A stretch of DNA of 5,933 nucleotides from Syntrophaceae bacterium (GTDB lineage: Bacteria; Desulfobacterota; SM23-61): assembly GCA_003154025.1 (NCBI GenBank), contig PMCE01000210.1, forward strand, positions 1 through 5,933. The letters run 5' to 3'. The position numbers and the translations under genes were made by a program. Of this stretch, positions 1-5,917 are shown in pieces (positions within the stretch are counted from its first letter, which is position 1; every line of letters starts with the position of its first letter). The notes under the pieces are model-generated. The model saw only the letters and a program-made list of their open reading frames with translations. It was not told the DNA's origin and ran no database searches.

Positions 1-132
1 CGGGGTGTCGAAGTCCGGCTCCCCCACCTCCAGGTGAATGATGTTCTCCCCCTGTCGCTCCATGGAGGCCGCTTTCTCCATGACCTCCATGACGATGAAA
101 GGAGGGATCGCGGATGATTTTTGAGTGACCAT
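1..132 (-). CDS. Class I/II PLP-dependent aminotransferase, N-terminal fragment
   Basis: The first 44 codons of a gene that continues past the left edge of the window. The protein begins MVTQKSSAIPPFIVMEVMEK and includes ENIIHLEVGEPDFDTP. The VGEPDFDTP block is the conserved substrate-side loop near the N-terminus of fold-type I aminotransferases of the aspartate/alanine aminotransferase group. These cytoplasmic enzymes transfer an amino group between an amino acid and a 2-oxo acid using pyridoxal phosphate. The start at 132 is supported by a purine-rich Shine-Dalgarno (AGAGGAAAG) a few bases upstream and by a plausible promoter at 198-226. The PLP lysine and the rest of the protein lie outside, so substrate specificity cannot be judged. 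It is divergent from the plus-strand Fe-S gene at 454. The family call is secure; the exact enzyme is not. Confidence 0.85.
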   Translation of the reverse strand, partial: MVTQKSSAIPPFIVMEVMEKAASMERQGENIIHLEVGEPDFDTP

Positions 133-197
133 GTCTTTCCTCTTAGACCATTCGCTCCTGCTTGTGTACTTCAAAAAACAAACCGGGATTTCTATCT

Positions 198-226
198 TTT
201 CTATCGAATCGGGTGATGAAAGTCAA
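198..226 (-). promoter_or_regulatory. Probable sigma70-type promoter for the aminotransferase gene
   Basis: Read on the minus strand, TTGACT (plus 221-226) is followed after exactly 17 bases by TAGAAA (plus 198-203). This matches the -35 consensus at 5 of 6 bases and the -10 at 4 of 6. It would start transcription near 190, giving a leader of roughly 58 bases before the ATG at 132. Seen by eye only; no operator was recognised around it. Confidence 0.55.
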
Positions 227-228
227 GT

Positions 229-383
229 CTAGCAAATGCGGAATGGAATAAATTCTTCCAACCAAGCCTTTCAAATTCGAGACCCCGGGTTCTCCCCCCT
301 GAAACTGGAGGGAGAAAAAAATCCAACGAGCCATCCGAATTCTTTTGGGCAATTCCACATTCCCCATTCCGTATTCCGAATTC
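229..383. repeat. Intergenic repeat region: ATTCCNN heptamer array plus inverted copies and a hairpin
   Basis: Positions 352-383 are a tandem array with a 7-base period: ATTCCAC, ATTCCCC, ATTCCGT, ATTCCGA, then ATTC. The opposite orientation of the same unit, GGAATGGAAT, occurs at 240-249, so the stretch is bounded by inverted copies. Between them, 290-299 (TTCTCCCCCC) pairs with 307-316 (GGAGGGAGAA) at 9 of 10 positions around a 7-base loop. A run of seven A follows on the plus strand, so it is not a terminator for either direction. No convincing gene was found in the 133-453 gap; the short ORFs there have repeat-derived, low-complexity translations. Function unknown; a non-coding dispersed repeat is the simplest reading. 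Confidence 0.6.
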
Positions 384-453
384 ACAAGGCCCTTGCCCCG
401 GGAAGAATTCCATGATACACGTTTTTTATGAACATTCTTCATAGGGGGGCGCC

Positions 454-1344
454 ATGAAAAGCAATAGCGGAATTAGCTTCGCCAAAAATCCGGAAAAATT
501 CATCGAGCGGGCCATCGTTCAATTCACCCAGAAGAGTCCTGCAAACCGCCGGAAGGAAGGACGCGGAAAGTACTGGGGCCGACCCTTGGTAGGGTTTGCC
601 TCGGGGGAGGACCCGCTATTCAAGTCTTACAAGAAAATCATCGGCAAATTTCATCATACCCCCCAGGAAATCTATTCTCTGACTTTCGGGAGTAAGAAAA
701 AACCCCAACTCCTCTCGGTCATCTCCTGGATCTTGCCCCACGTGGAAGAGATCCGGGAAAGCAACCGGAAGGAAACCAAGTACCCCTCCCGCCAATGGGC
801 TCATGCCCGGGACTTCGGCGAGCAGTTCAACGTCCAACTTCGAAAGCATATCGTTAACCTTTTGGAGAAGAAAGGGTATGAGGCCGTAGCCCCTATGATT
901 TCGCCCCACTGGAAGAGGCTCAGGTCCCCGCGGGTGGGATGGGCATCCAGTTGGTCCGAGAGACATGCGGCATATGCTGCCAACCTGGGGACGTTCGGGT
1001 TGAGCGATGGGTTTATTACCGCCAAGGGGAAAGCCATCCGCGTGGGAAGCGTGGTCACCAACCTGCCCCTGAAACCTTCGAGCAAGCGGTACCCCCATCA
1101 CCGGGCCAATTGCCTCTACTTCTCCAATCGAACCTGCAAGGTCTGCGCGGCACGCTGCCCTGCCGGAGCCATAACCGCCAGGGGGCATGACAAAGACAAA
1201 TGCATGGAGTACAGCTATAACACCATCGGCCCCATGAAGAGGTCCGAATACGGGGTGAAGATCACCGGGTGCGGCCTATGTCAGACGAAGGTCCCCTGCG
1301 AGTTCGAAATTCCCAAGTTGATCCGGAAGGGATATCATAAATAA
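454..1344 (+). CDS. COG1600 (QueG-related) protein with two [4Fe-4S] clusters
   Basis: A 296-residue cytoplasmic protein with no signal peptide or membrane segment. Residues 168-204 (SERHAAYAANLGTFGLSDGF, then the GKAIRVGSVVTNLPL stretch) match the core of the epoxyqueuosine reductase/reductive dehalogenase-like superfamily. Eight cysteines follow in two groups: C220, C228, C231 and C235 (CKVCAARCPAGAI), and C250, C273, C276 and C282 (GCGLCQ...PCEFEIP). This is the pattern expected for two [4Fe-4S] clusters. The first cysteine lies seven residues, not the usual two, before the next. The catalytic Asp of true QueG (Asp134 in E. coli) has no Asp equivalent in my by-eye alignment (W163-S165 region), and the C-terminal helical-repeat domain of full-length QueG (about 380 residues) is absent. 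It is therefore probably a redox protein of unknown substrate rather than epoxyqueuosine reductase. The start has a G-rich ribosome site (GGGGGG) 5 bases upstream. Confidence 0.8.
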   Translation: MKSNSGISFAKNPEKFIERAIVQFTQKSPANRRKEGRGKYWGRPLVGFASGEDPLFKSYKKIIGKFHHTPQEIYSLTFGSKKKPQLLSVISWILPHVEEIRESNRKETKYPSRQWAHARDFGEQFNVQLRKHIVNLLEKKGYEAVAPMISPHWKRLRSPRVGWASSWSERHAAYAANLGTFGLSDGFITAKGKAIRVGSVVTNLPLKPSSKRYPHHRANCLYFSNRTCKVCAARCPAGAITARGHDKDKCMEYSYNTIGPMKRSEYGVKITGCGLCQTKVPCEFEIPKLIRKGYHK

Positions 1345-1383
1345 GAGGGGGAAGAGGGAAGCGGGATGGAAATGTCAAATCCC

Positions 1384-1534
1384 AAATTCCAATCTCCAAA
1401 TAAAGCCCAAAAGACAATTTCCCAAACCCAAGAATTTGTCTCCCTGCCAAATTCAGGGTAAGCTTTGTATGTCCGGAAATTGAATTTTGAGTTTTGGGAT
1501 TTATTTGGCACTTGTGTTTTGGTGCTTGGAATTT
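1384..1534. repeat. Long imperfect inverted repeat (about 150 bp, AT-rich)
   Basis: Three blocks pair in nested order: 1384-1392 with 1526-1534 (9 of 9), 1396-1412 with 1492-1508 (CCAAATAAAGCCCAAAA against its complement, 16 of 17), and 1415-1422 with 1475-1482 (8 of 8). Inside the loop, CCCTG at 1442-1446 pairs with CAGGG at 1454-1458. The whole can fold into one long stem on either strand. It fills most of the gap between the Fe-S gene and the broken hydrolase, is much richer in AT than its neighbours, and encodes no credible protein. It resembles dispersed non-coding palindromes of the MITE or REP kind. No target-site duplication was identified. It could also end transcription of the upstream gene, although there is no clean T-run. 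Confidence 0.75.
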
Positions 1535-1575
1535 CTCTTTCCTCCCTCGGTCGCTTGCTTTGAAAGGAACGAAAT

Positions 1576-2174
1576 ATCCGAGTCACCGTCCCTGATTATC
1601 GGATCCTTTCCAAGGTCTCCCTGCCCGCCAAGAAGACGGGTCTTCTGCTGGCCGATATGCTTGTAGATTTCGTCAATCGCAGGGGCCAGCTTTTCGTCCC
1701 CGATACCCAAAAAACAATCGGCCCCCTGCGCAGCCTGGTGGGAAAGGCTAGGACAGCCGGAGCTTTGATCGTTTACATTCAGGACTGGCACCGGCCCGAC
1801 GACCCGGAATTTTCCATCTGGGGGCCCCATGCCATTCAGGACAACAAAGGCACGGAGATCATCCCCGAATTAGCCCCGGCCCCCAAGATTTCGTGGTCCG
1901 GAAAAGAACCTATGACCCCTTTTTCGCCACCGACCTTGATTTACTCCTGCGCCAGAAAGGCATCCGGAATCTGGTGATTACCGGAACGGTGGCCAACATC
2001 TGCGTTCTCCATGCCGCCGCTTCCACTTCCCTGCGAGGGTATCAGGTAGTCGTCCCCATCGACGCCATCTCGGCCTTGAATCCATTTGATTTTCAGGCAG
2101 CCCTTCGACAGATCGCCTTTGTCTACCAGGGAAAACTTTCCTATTTCAGGGGGATCACTTTCCCCAAGAAGTAA
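1576..2174 (+). pseudogene. Isochorismatase-family cysteine hydrolase, frameshifted and without a normal start codon
   Basis: Two overlapping reading frames make one protein of about 199 residues. The first frame gives RVTVPDYRILSKVSLP, then GLLLADMLVDFVN, carrying the catalytic Asp (codon 1654-1656). It runs to about 1884 (IIPELAPAP). The second frame resumes near 1887 with DFVVRKRTYDPFFATDLDLL, carrying the catalytic Lys (1902-1904), then VITGTVANICVLHAA with the nucleophile Cys (2001-2003), and ends at TAA 2172-2174. One base is missing around 1880-1888, either from the C5 run or from an AAG-GAT junction. The first frame is open from TGA 1561 but has no ATG, GTG or TTG before 1657. A Shine-Dalgarno AAAGGA at 1563-1568 points to ATC at 1576, where ATG would be expected. 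Starting at ATG 1657 would lose the catalytic Asp. Family members hydrolyse amides or vinyl ethers such as nicotinamide, N-carbamoyl compounds or isochorismate; the substrate here is unknown. Confidence 0.85.
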
Positions 2175-2424
2175 TCCCCTTGGAAATCCTCTGCCTTCAC
2201 CCAAGTTTGATATGCCGGGAAACATACCTCGAGAGGATACCCCCCGGGGAAACCCTTTCGTGATTCCCTGCCGGTCATTCACGCGCCCGTGATGCCCCTC
2301 CAAGATTATAGGCCCCGCACAAAATACCTGGTTTCGGGGATAAAAATACAGGATTCACCCCATTTTCAGCGCTCCCCTCCTCCAGTATGGTATTTGAATG
2401 GAAAAGGAGGAGAGGTGCGTCGCC
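2175..2424. other. Intergenic region without a recognised gene
   Basis: No coding region is supported here. A weak stem, CCCCG at 2313-2317 with CGGGG at 2335-2339 (17-base loop), is followed by ATAAAAAT. No clear promoter, Fur or PerR box was recognised, although the promoter for the leader ORF and the dismutase gene should lie here. The region ends in a strong purine-rich ribosome-binding stretch (AAGGAGGAGAGG, 2404-2415). Confidence 0.5.
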
Positions 2425-2511
2425 ATGGAGTCCATCTCCTTGGGTCGGCGCCAATTTTTGACCCTCTCCACCGGGGGGGGCTTTATTTATGAGTCGGGAA
2501 AAACAACATAA
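2425..2511 (+). pseudogene. Short ORF with a twin-arginine (Tat) signal start, broken at a G8 run before sod
   Basis: A 28-codon ORF, beginning MESISLGRRQFLTLSTGG, sits 9 bases after an AGGAGGAGAGG ribosome site. SLGRRQFLTL fits the Tat consensus (S/T-R-R-x-F-L-K) well, with a hydrophobic stretch beginning. A run of eight G (2473-2480) follows, after which the frame ends at TAA 2509-2511. Read in the dismutase frame, the same DNA gives GGLYL, a TGA stop at 2490-2492, then VGKNNITFAQERKETK leading straight into the dismutase Met. TFA-Q looks like a signal-peptidase site. The simplest reading is the remains of a Tat signal peptide once fused to the dismutase, separated from it by a frameshift in the G run and a stop. 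Alternatively it is a translated leader peptide. The Tat motif is seen; the fusion history is inferred. Confidence 0.5.
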
Positions 2512-2540
2512 CTTTCGCACAGGAGAGAAAGGAGACCAAG

Positions 2541-3119
2541 ATGCCATACGCAGCCAAAGACTACAGTAAACTCATCGGCATGGAAGGATTCAGCGAAACC
2601 CTTCTGAAGAACCATTTCACCCTCTACCAGGGGTATGTGACCAACACCAACAAGGCGATGGACACCCTGGGGCAGATGCTCAAAGAGGGGAAGACCGCTA
2701 CTCCCGAATTTGCCGAGTTAAAGAGACGGTTCGGCTGGGAATTCAACGGCATGAGACTTCACGAATATTATTTCGAGAACCTCGGCGGCAAAGGTGCCAT
2801 CGACAAGGGTGGGAAACTGTTCAAGAAGATCTCAGGGTCTTTCGGGACCTACGAAGAGTGGGAAAAGGATTTCAAAGCGGTGGGAAGCATGAGGGGAATC
2901 GGCTGGGCCATCCTTTACCAGGATAACGCCTCCGGGGCTCTCTGCACCTGCTGGATCAATGAACACGATGTGGGCCACCTGGCCGGCTGCAATCCGATCC
3001 TCATTCTGGATGTCTTCGAACACGCCTTCATGATCGACTACGGTTTGAAGAGACCCGATTACATCGCCGCCTTCTTCAAGAACATCGACTGGAAGGCCAC
3101 CGAGGGAAGGCTGAAGTAG
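2541..3119 (+). CDS. sodB: Superoxide dismutase, Fe/Mn family
   Basis: A complete 192-residue enzyme that converts superoxide to oxygen and hydrogen peroxide. The four metal ligands are recognisable: H25 (KNHFTLYQGYV), H74 (RLHEYYFENL), and D157 and H161 in DVFEHAF, the family signature. The C-terminal domain carries GIGWAILYQ (119-127). Where Fe enzymes have Gln69 and Mn enzymes a C-terminal Gln hydrogen-bonded to the metal-bound solvent, this protein appears to have G70 and H142 (INEHDVGHLAG). That is the arrangement of mycobacterial and some archaeal dismutases, so metal preference cannot be read from sequence. The start at 2541 has its own Shine-Dalgarno (AAGGAG, 2529-2534) six bases upstream and gives a protein without a signal peptide, hence cytoplasmic as now encoded. 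The preceding broken Tat leader suggests a formerly exported form. A terminator follows at 3139. Confidence 0.95.
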   Translation: MPYAAKDYSKLIGMEGFSETLLKNHFTLYQGYVTNTNKAMDTLGQMLKEGKTATPEFAELKRRFGWEFNGMRLHEYYFENLGGKGAIDKGGKLFKKISGSFGTYEEWEKDFKAVGSMRGIGWAILYQDNASGALCTCWINEHDVGHLAGCNPILILDVFEHAFMIDYGLKRPDYIAAFFKNIDWKATEGRLK

Positions 3120-3138
3120 ATCATCTCCCAAGGCTAAG

Positions 3139-3187
3139 AATCCCCCCCGCGCCCTAACCTGAAAGGGGCACGAGGGGGATTTTCTTT
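3139..3187 (+). terminator. Rho-independent terminator after sod
   Basis: AATCCCCCCCGCGCCC (3139-3154) pairs with GGGGCACGAGGGGGATT (3165-3181) with only two mismatched positions, around a loop of about ten bases. TTTTCTTT follows. It lies 20 bases past the dismutase stop and separates it from the convergent flavin reductase gene. The T-rich tail is on the plus strand, so it mainly serves sod. Confidence 0.82.
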
Positions 3188-3222
3188 CCCCATATGATCC
3201 AGAAAGGAATGGATTCCCGAGG

Positions 3223-3879
3223 TCATTCCTCTTCCGGAGTGTATGGTTCTTTCCTCTCTTCCTTCTTGCCCGGGATCGTCGGCCTTTTCATCTCAAAAAC
3301 ATCCGTCGTCCGGCAGTAAAGATCGCCGCCCATTCGCCCGATGGTTTTCAGACGGGAAGATTGAATGTCCCCATTCGCCCAAAATTCATCCTTCACATGG
3401 ACCTGGACCACTTTTCCGATCACGAAGTTATTCATCCCGGGGAATTCGCCAAACTCCAAAATTTGGAGCAGACGACATTCCATCTTTATGGGAGATTCGC
3501 CTACCATCGGAGATTTGACGAAGTCGGCCTTCCCGGGGGTTAACTTCGACACCCGAAATTCATCAACCTCGGGGGGATATTCGCCTGCCGTTTGATTCAT
3601 GGCCTCGGCCAGGGACTCGGTAACCACGTTGATGACAAAATCCCCCGTAAATTCTATATTGACCAGGGTATCCTTCTTACTTCCATCTCTCTTCCGGCCG
3701 ATGCCCACCCCCACGATTGCCGGCTTGACCGACATGGGGATAAAGAAACTGTAAGGGGCCAGATTGTAAATTCCGTTTTCCCCTATGGTGGAAATAAATG
3801 CGATGGGGCGCGGCAGGGCTGCCCCCACCATGATTTCATGGGCGGTCTTCCGATCCAAAGTGGCTGGGTCTATTTTCAT
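3223..3879 (-). CDS. Flavin reductase-like FMN-binding protein (flavoredoxin type)
   Basis: A 218-residue cytoplasmic protein of the flavin reductase-like (COG1853) family, a split-barrel fold that binds FMN. Motifs in order are RPIAFISTIGENG (24-36), NLAPYSFF (39-46), KKDTLVNI (68-75), FVINVV (81-86), ESPIKMECRL (128-137) and GRMGGDLYCRT (181-191). The first two blocks form the flavin-phosphate and isoalloxazine contacts in known members, and the last is the conserved C-terminal element. Members act as NAD(P)H:flavin reductases or as small electron carriers in anaerobes (flavoredoxin); the sequence does not separate these. The C-terminal tail (203-218) is charged and probably disordered. The start is backed by GGAGAG upstream. 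It lies 96 bases downstream of etfA on the same strand with no clear terminator between, so co-transcription with etfBA is possible. Confidence 0.9.
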   Translation of the reverse strand: MKIDPATLDRKTAHEIMVGAALPRPIAFISTIGENGIYNLAPYSFFIPMSVKPAIVGVGIGRKRDGSKKDTLVNIEFTGDFVINVVTESLAEAMNQTAGEYPPEVDEFRVSKLTPGKADFVKSPMVGESPIKMECRLLQILEFGEFPGMNNFVIGKVVQVHVKDEFWANGDIQSSRLKTIGRMGGDLYCRTTDVFEMKRPTIPGKKEERKEPYTPEEE

Positions 3880-3975
3880 TTCTCTCTCTCCTACAAGTTG
3901 CTGATGGGTTTATTCCCCCCCTTCCCCAGAAAAGAATAAGAAAAGCAGGGGGCGAGGATCTCATGATGGCCTCTT

Positions 3976-4980
3976 TTATTTCTTCCCCAATTCTTCGACC
4001 AGGAGGGGAAGGACTTTGCGAAAGTCGGCCACCACGCCCAGGTCGGCAGATTGGAAGATGGCGGCCCCGGGGTCATGGTTGACGGCGATAATCACCTTGG
4101 CATCTTGGATCCCGACCACGTGCTGGATGACCCCCGAGATCCCAATCCCCAGGTAGAGCTTGGGCCGGATGGTCTTGCCGCTCTGGCCGATCATCTGCCC
4201 CTCGGAGATCCATCCTTCATCCAGGGGGGGCCGGGTTCCTCCCACAGCGGCATGCAGGGCCTCTCCCAGCCTTTCCACCCATTTCCAGTCCTCGGCATTC
4301 CCGATGCCCGCTCCACCGGCGACCACGATTTCGGCTTCTTCGATCGACCGGGCGGGCTTTTTTTCCCAATGCGTTGCGACCACTTTTTGCTTCAGGTCCT
4401 CGGGTTCGATTCTGGCGACCCTTTCCTCCAGAGTCCCCCCCTTTTCCTGAGGCTCTCCCCGGCGGTACACTCCCGGGCGAACGGTGGCCATCTGCGGGCG
4501 ATGTTTCGGGCACAGGATGGTGGCCATCACTTTCCCGCCGAAGGCGGGTACGACCTGCATCAACTCCCCCCGGGAATTGATATCCAGGTTGGTGCAGTGG
4601 GCGGACAGACCGGTATTGATCCGGATGGCCGCCCGGGCGGCCAGGTCGGAACCCACGGAGGTTGCCGGGAGGAGGAAGATTTCGGGTTTTCCTTCGTGGA
4701 TCAACTGGCCGATGACCCGGGCATAAGGAAGGGCCAAATATTTCCCGAGAGACGGATGATCGACCCACAGCACTCGATCCGCCCCATAACCGCTCAGCTG
4801 GCTGGCCGATCCCTTAATCCCCTCTCCCAGAAGCAGGGCGACCACTTCCGCGTTTCCTCTCTTGGCCGCCAGCTGCCGCGCCACGGCCAAAAGTTCGAAA
4901 GAAACCTCGGCCACGCACCCTTCTTCCTGCTCGATGAAAACCCAGATTCCCTTCCACTCCGACAAATCTCTCTTATCCAT
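3976..4980 (-). CDS. etfA: Electron transfer flavoprotein, alpha subunit
   Basis: A 334-residue, full-length EtfA. The N-terminal domain starts with EWKGIWVFIEQEEG (8-21), and the stretch 155-171 (ILCPKHRPQMATVRPGV) is typical of the clade that includes electron-bifurcating Etfs of anaerobes. The FAD domain carries GGTRPPLDEGW (247-257, R250), GQSGKTIRPKLY (265-276), GIGISGVIQH (278-287) and NHDPGAAIFQSADLGVVAD (301-319). These place the conserved Arg, the Ser/Thr near flavin N5, and the His and Asn of the FAD site. With EtfB it forms a soluble heterodimer shuttling electrons between a dehydrogenase and ferredoxin, a quinone pool or NAD. No N-terminal ferredoxin domain is present. The start is fixed by an in-frame TGA at 4990-4992; the Shine-Dalgarno is weak or distant (GGAG about 14 bases upstream). 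Confidence 0.95.
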   Translation of the reverse strand: MDKRDLSEWKGIWVFIEQEEGCVAEVSFELLAVARQLAAKRGNAEVVALLLGEGIKGSASQLSGYGADRVLWVDHPSLGKYLALPYARVIGQLIHEGKPEIFLLPATSVGSDLAARAAIRINTGLSAHCTNLDINSRGELMQVVPAFGGKVMATILCPKHRPQMATVRPGVYRRGEPQEKGGTLEERVARIEPEDLKQKVVATHWEKKPARSIEEAEIVVAGGAGIGNAEDWKWVERLGEALHAAVGGTRPPLDEGWISEGQMIGQSGKTIRPKLYLGIGISGVIQHVVGIQDAKVIIAVNHDPGAAIFQSADLGVVADFRKVLPLLVEELGKK

Positions 4981-5025
4981 CTTCGTCGCTCAGTCTCCGT
5001 CAAAATCCGAAACTCCCACTAAGAC

Positions 5026-5089
5026 AGTGTCAGTGCATTGCGTCAGTGAAAGATTCTTTTTCCGACTGCTGCCTTCTGACACTGACACT
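5026..5089. repeat. Inverted repeat in the etfB-etfA gap
   Basis: AGTGTCAGTG (5026-5035) and its exact complement CACTGACACT (5080-5089) flank a 44-base loop. An extra GTCAGTG copy occurs at 5042-5048, and TGACAC is doubled at 5077-5088. The element occupies most of an unusually long 129-base spacer between genes that are normally nearly contiguous, which suggests insertion of a small non-coding repeat. Alternatively it is an mRNA stem-loop that sets the ratio of the two subunits. There is no T-run suited to termination on the minus strand. Confidence 0.65.
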
Positions 5090-5109
5090 AAACACTTCTT
5101 TAGGATCTA

Positions 5110-5901
5110 TTACCCCAATGCTTGCCTGATTTTTCGGATGATCTCGGGAACCATCTCTTCAGGTTCTCCCCGAAGAATCTCCGCCTTTCGCTTCATCTCC
5201 GGCATAAAGACCTCCTCGGTTTGGGTGGGAGAGCCGCTGAACCCGACCTCCTCCGGGGCGATCCCTAGGTCAGCGGCTGACCAGATGAAGAGGGGTTTCA
5301 TTTCCGCCTCCATCACCCCCATAAGAGAGGTGAACCGGGGCGTATTGATATCTCGGGTCACGGTGATCAAAGCCGGGAGGGGCGTTTCCATGATCCGGTT
5401 GCCCAGTTCAATCATGCTCCTCGTGCGGAGGATTCCTTCTTCCAGACTCTCCAGAGCCACCACCCGGCTGACGTTAGGGATCCCCAGATATTCTGCCACC
5501 TGCGCCCCCACGTGACCGGTGGACCCATCCAGGCTCCACTCTCCGCAAAGGACCAGATCGAAACTTCCATATTTCCGGATCCCTTTGGCCAAGACCAGAG
5601 AAGTAGCCCAGGTATCCGACCCGGCAAAGGCCCGGTCACTAAGCAAACCGGCTTCATCCGCTCCCATGGCCAGGGCTTCGACCAGATTGTCCCGGGCAGA
5701 GGGAGGAGCCATGGCCATGGCGATGACTTTCCCTCCATGCTTTTCCTTGATCCGGAGTCCTTCCTCCAGAGCCCGTTTGTCCAAAGGCCCCAGCACGCTG
5801 GGAATCCCCTCCCGCCGCAGGGCCTTGGTTTTCGGGTCCAGCTGGATGCTGTCCCACCGCTTGGGATCCGGGGCCGGTTTCACGCATACGATAATATTCA
5901 T
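5110..5901 (-). CDS. etfB: Electron transfer flavoprotein, beta subunit
   Basis: A 263-residue, full-length EtfB when started at the Met at 5901 (MNIIVCVKPAPDPKRWDSI). The family almost always begins at this point, so the upstream Met at 5913 (MVFR extension) is less likely. Visible motifs are EGIPSVLGPLDKRALEEGLR (31-50), the nucleotide loop SDRAFAGSDTWATS (88-101), and CGEWSLDGSTGHVG (119-132), which together bind AMP or a second FAD in this family. The C-terminal arm (211-263) that wraps EtfA is present. Many bifurcating Etfs have CGRQAIDGDT where this one has CGEWSLDGST, so it is a divergent subtype. No dehydrogenase partner is in the window. No clear Shine-Dalgarno precedes the start; a GCAGAG repeat lies just upstream at 5918-5933. 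It is probably co-transcribed with etfA. Confidence 0.94.
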   Translation of the reverse strand: MNIIVCVKPAPDPKRWDSIQLDPKTKALRREGIPSVLGPLDKRALEEGLRIKEKHGGKVIAMAMAPPSARDNLVEALAMGADEAGLLSDRAFAGSDTWATSLVLAKGIRKYGSFDLVLCGEWSLDGSTGHVGAQVAEYLGIPNVSRVVALESLEEGILRTRSMIELGNRIMETPLPALITVTRDINTPRFTSLMGVMEAEMKPLFIWSAADLGIAPEEVGFSGSPTQTEEVFMPEMKRKAEILRGEPEEMVPEIIRKIRQALG

Positions 5902-5917
5902 ACGAAAAACCATGAAC

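Noticed and set aside
290..321. Hairpin followed by A7, considered as a terminator
   Set aside because: On the plus strand the stem is followed by A rather than T, and on the minus strand the T-run precedes the stem, so it fits a terminator in neither direction.
143..442. Minus-strand open frames of 99 and 70 codons in the first gap
   Set aside because: They run through the promoter and the ATTCCNN array; the translations are repeat-derived and resemble no protein.
616..1188. 190-codon minus-strand open frame inside the Fe-S gene
   Set aside because: Shadow of the COG1600 gene, with no family motif or ribosome site.
1880..1890. Programmed -1 frameshift in the hydrolase
   Set aside because: There is a C5 run but no classical X-XXY-YYZ heptamer with a suitable pseudoknot seen, and the lost start codon argues for decay.
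2490..2492. TGA read as selenocysteine joining the Tat leader to sod
   Set aside because: It would also need a frameshift at G8, there is no convincing SECIS-like stem after it, and selenocysteine in a signal peptide has no precedent I know of.
2289..2547. Short open frames on both strands (67 and 90 codons) before sod
   Set aside because: No motif or family resemblance; the only frame there with a recognisable signal is the 28-codon Tat-like one at 2425.
4051..5022. 323-codon plus-strand open frame across etfA
   Set aside because: It is antisense to a clear etfA; its translation is rich in G, P, D and H and matches no family. It is open only because of the GC-biased codons of the real gene.
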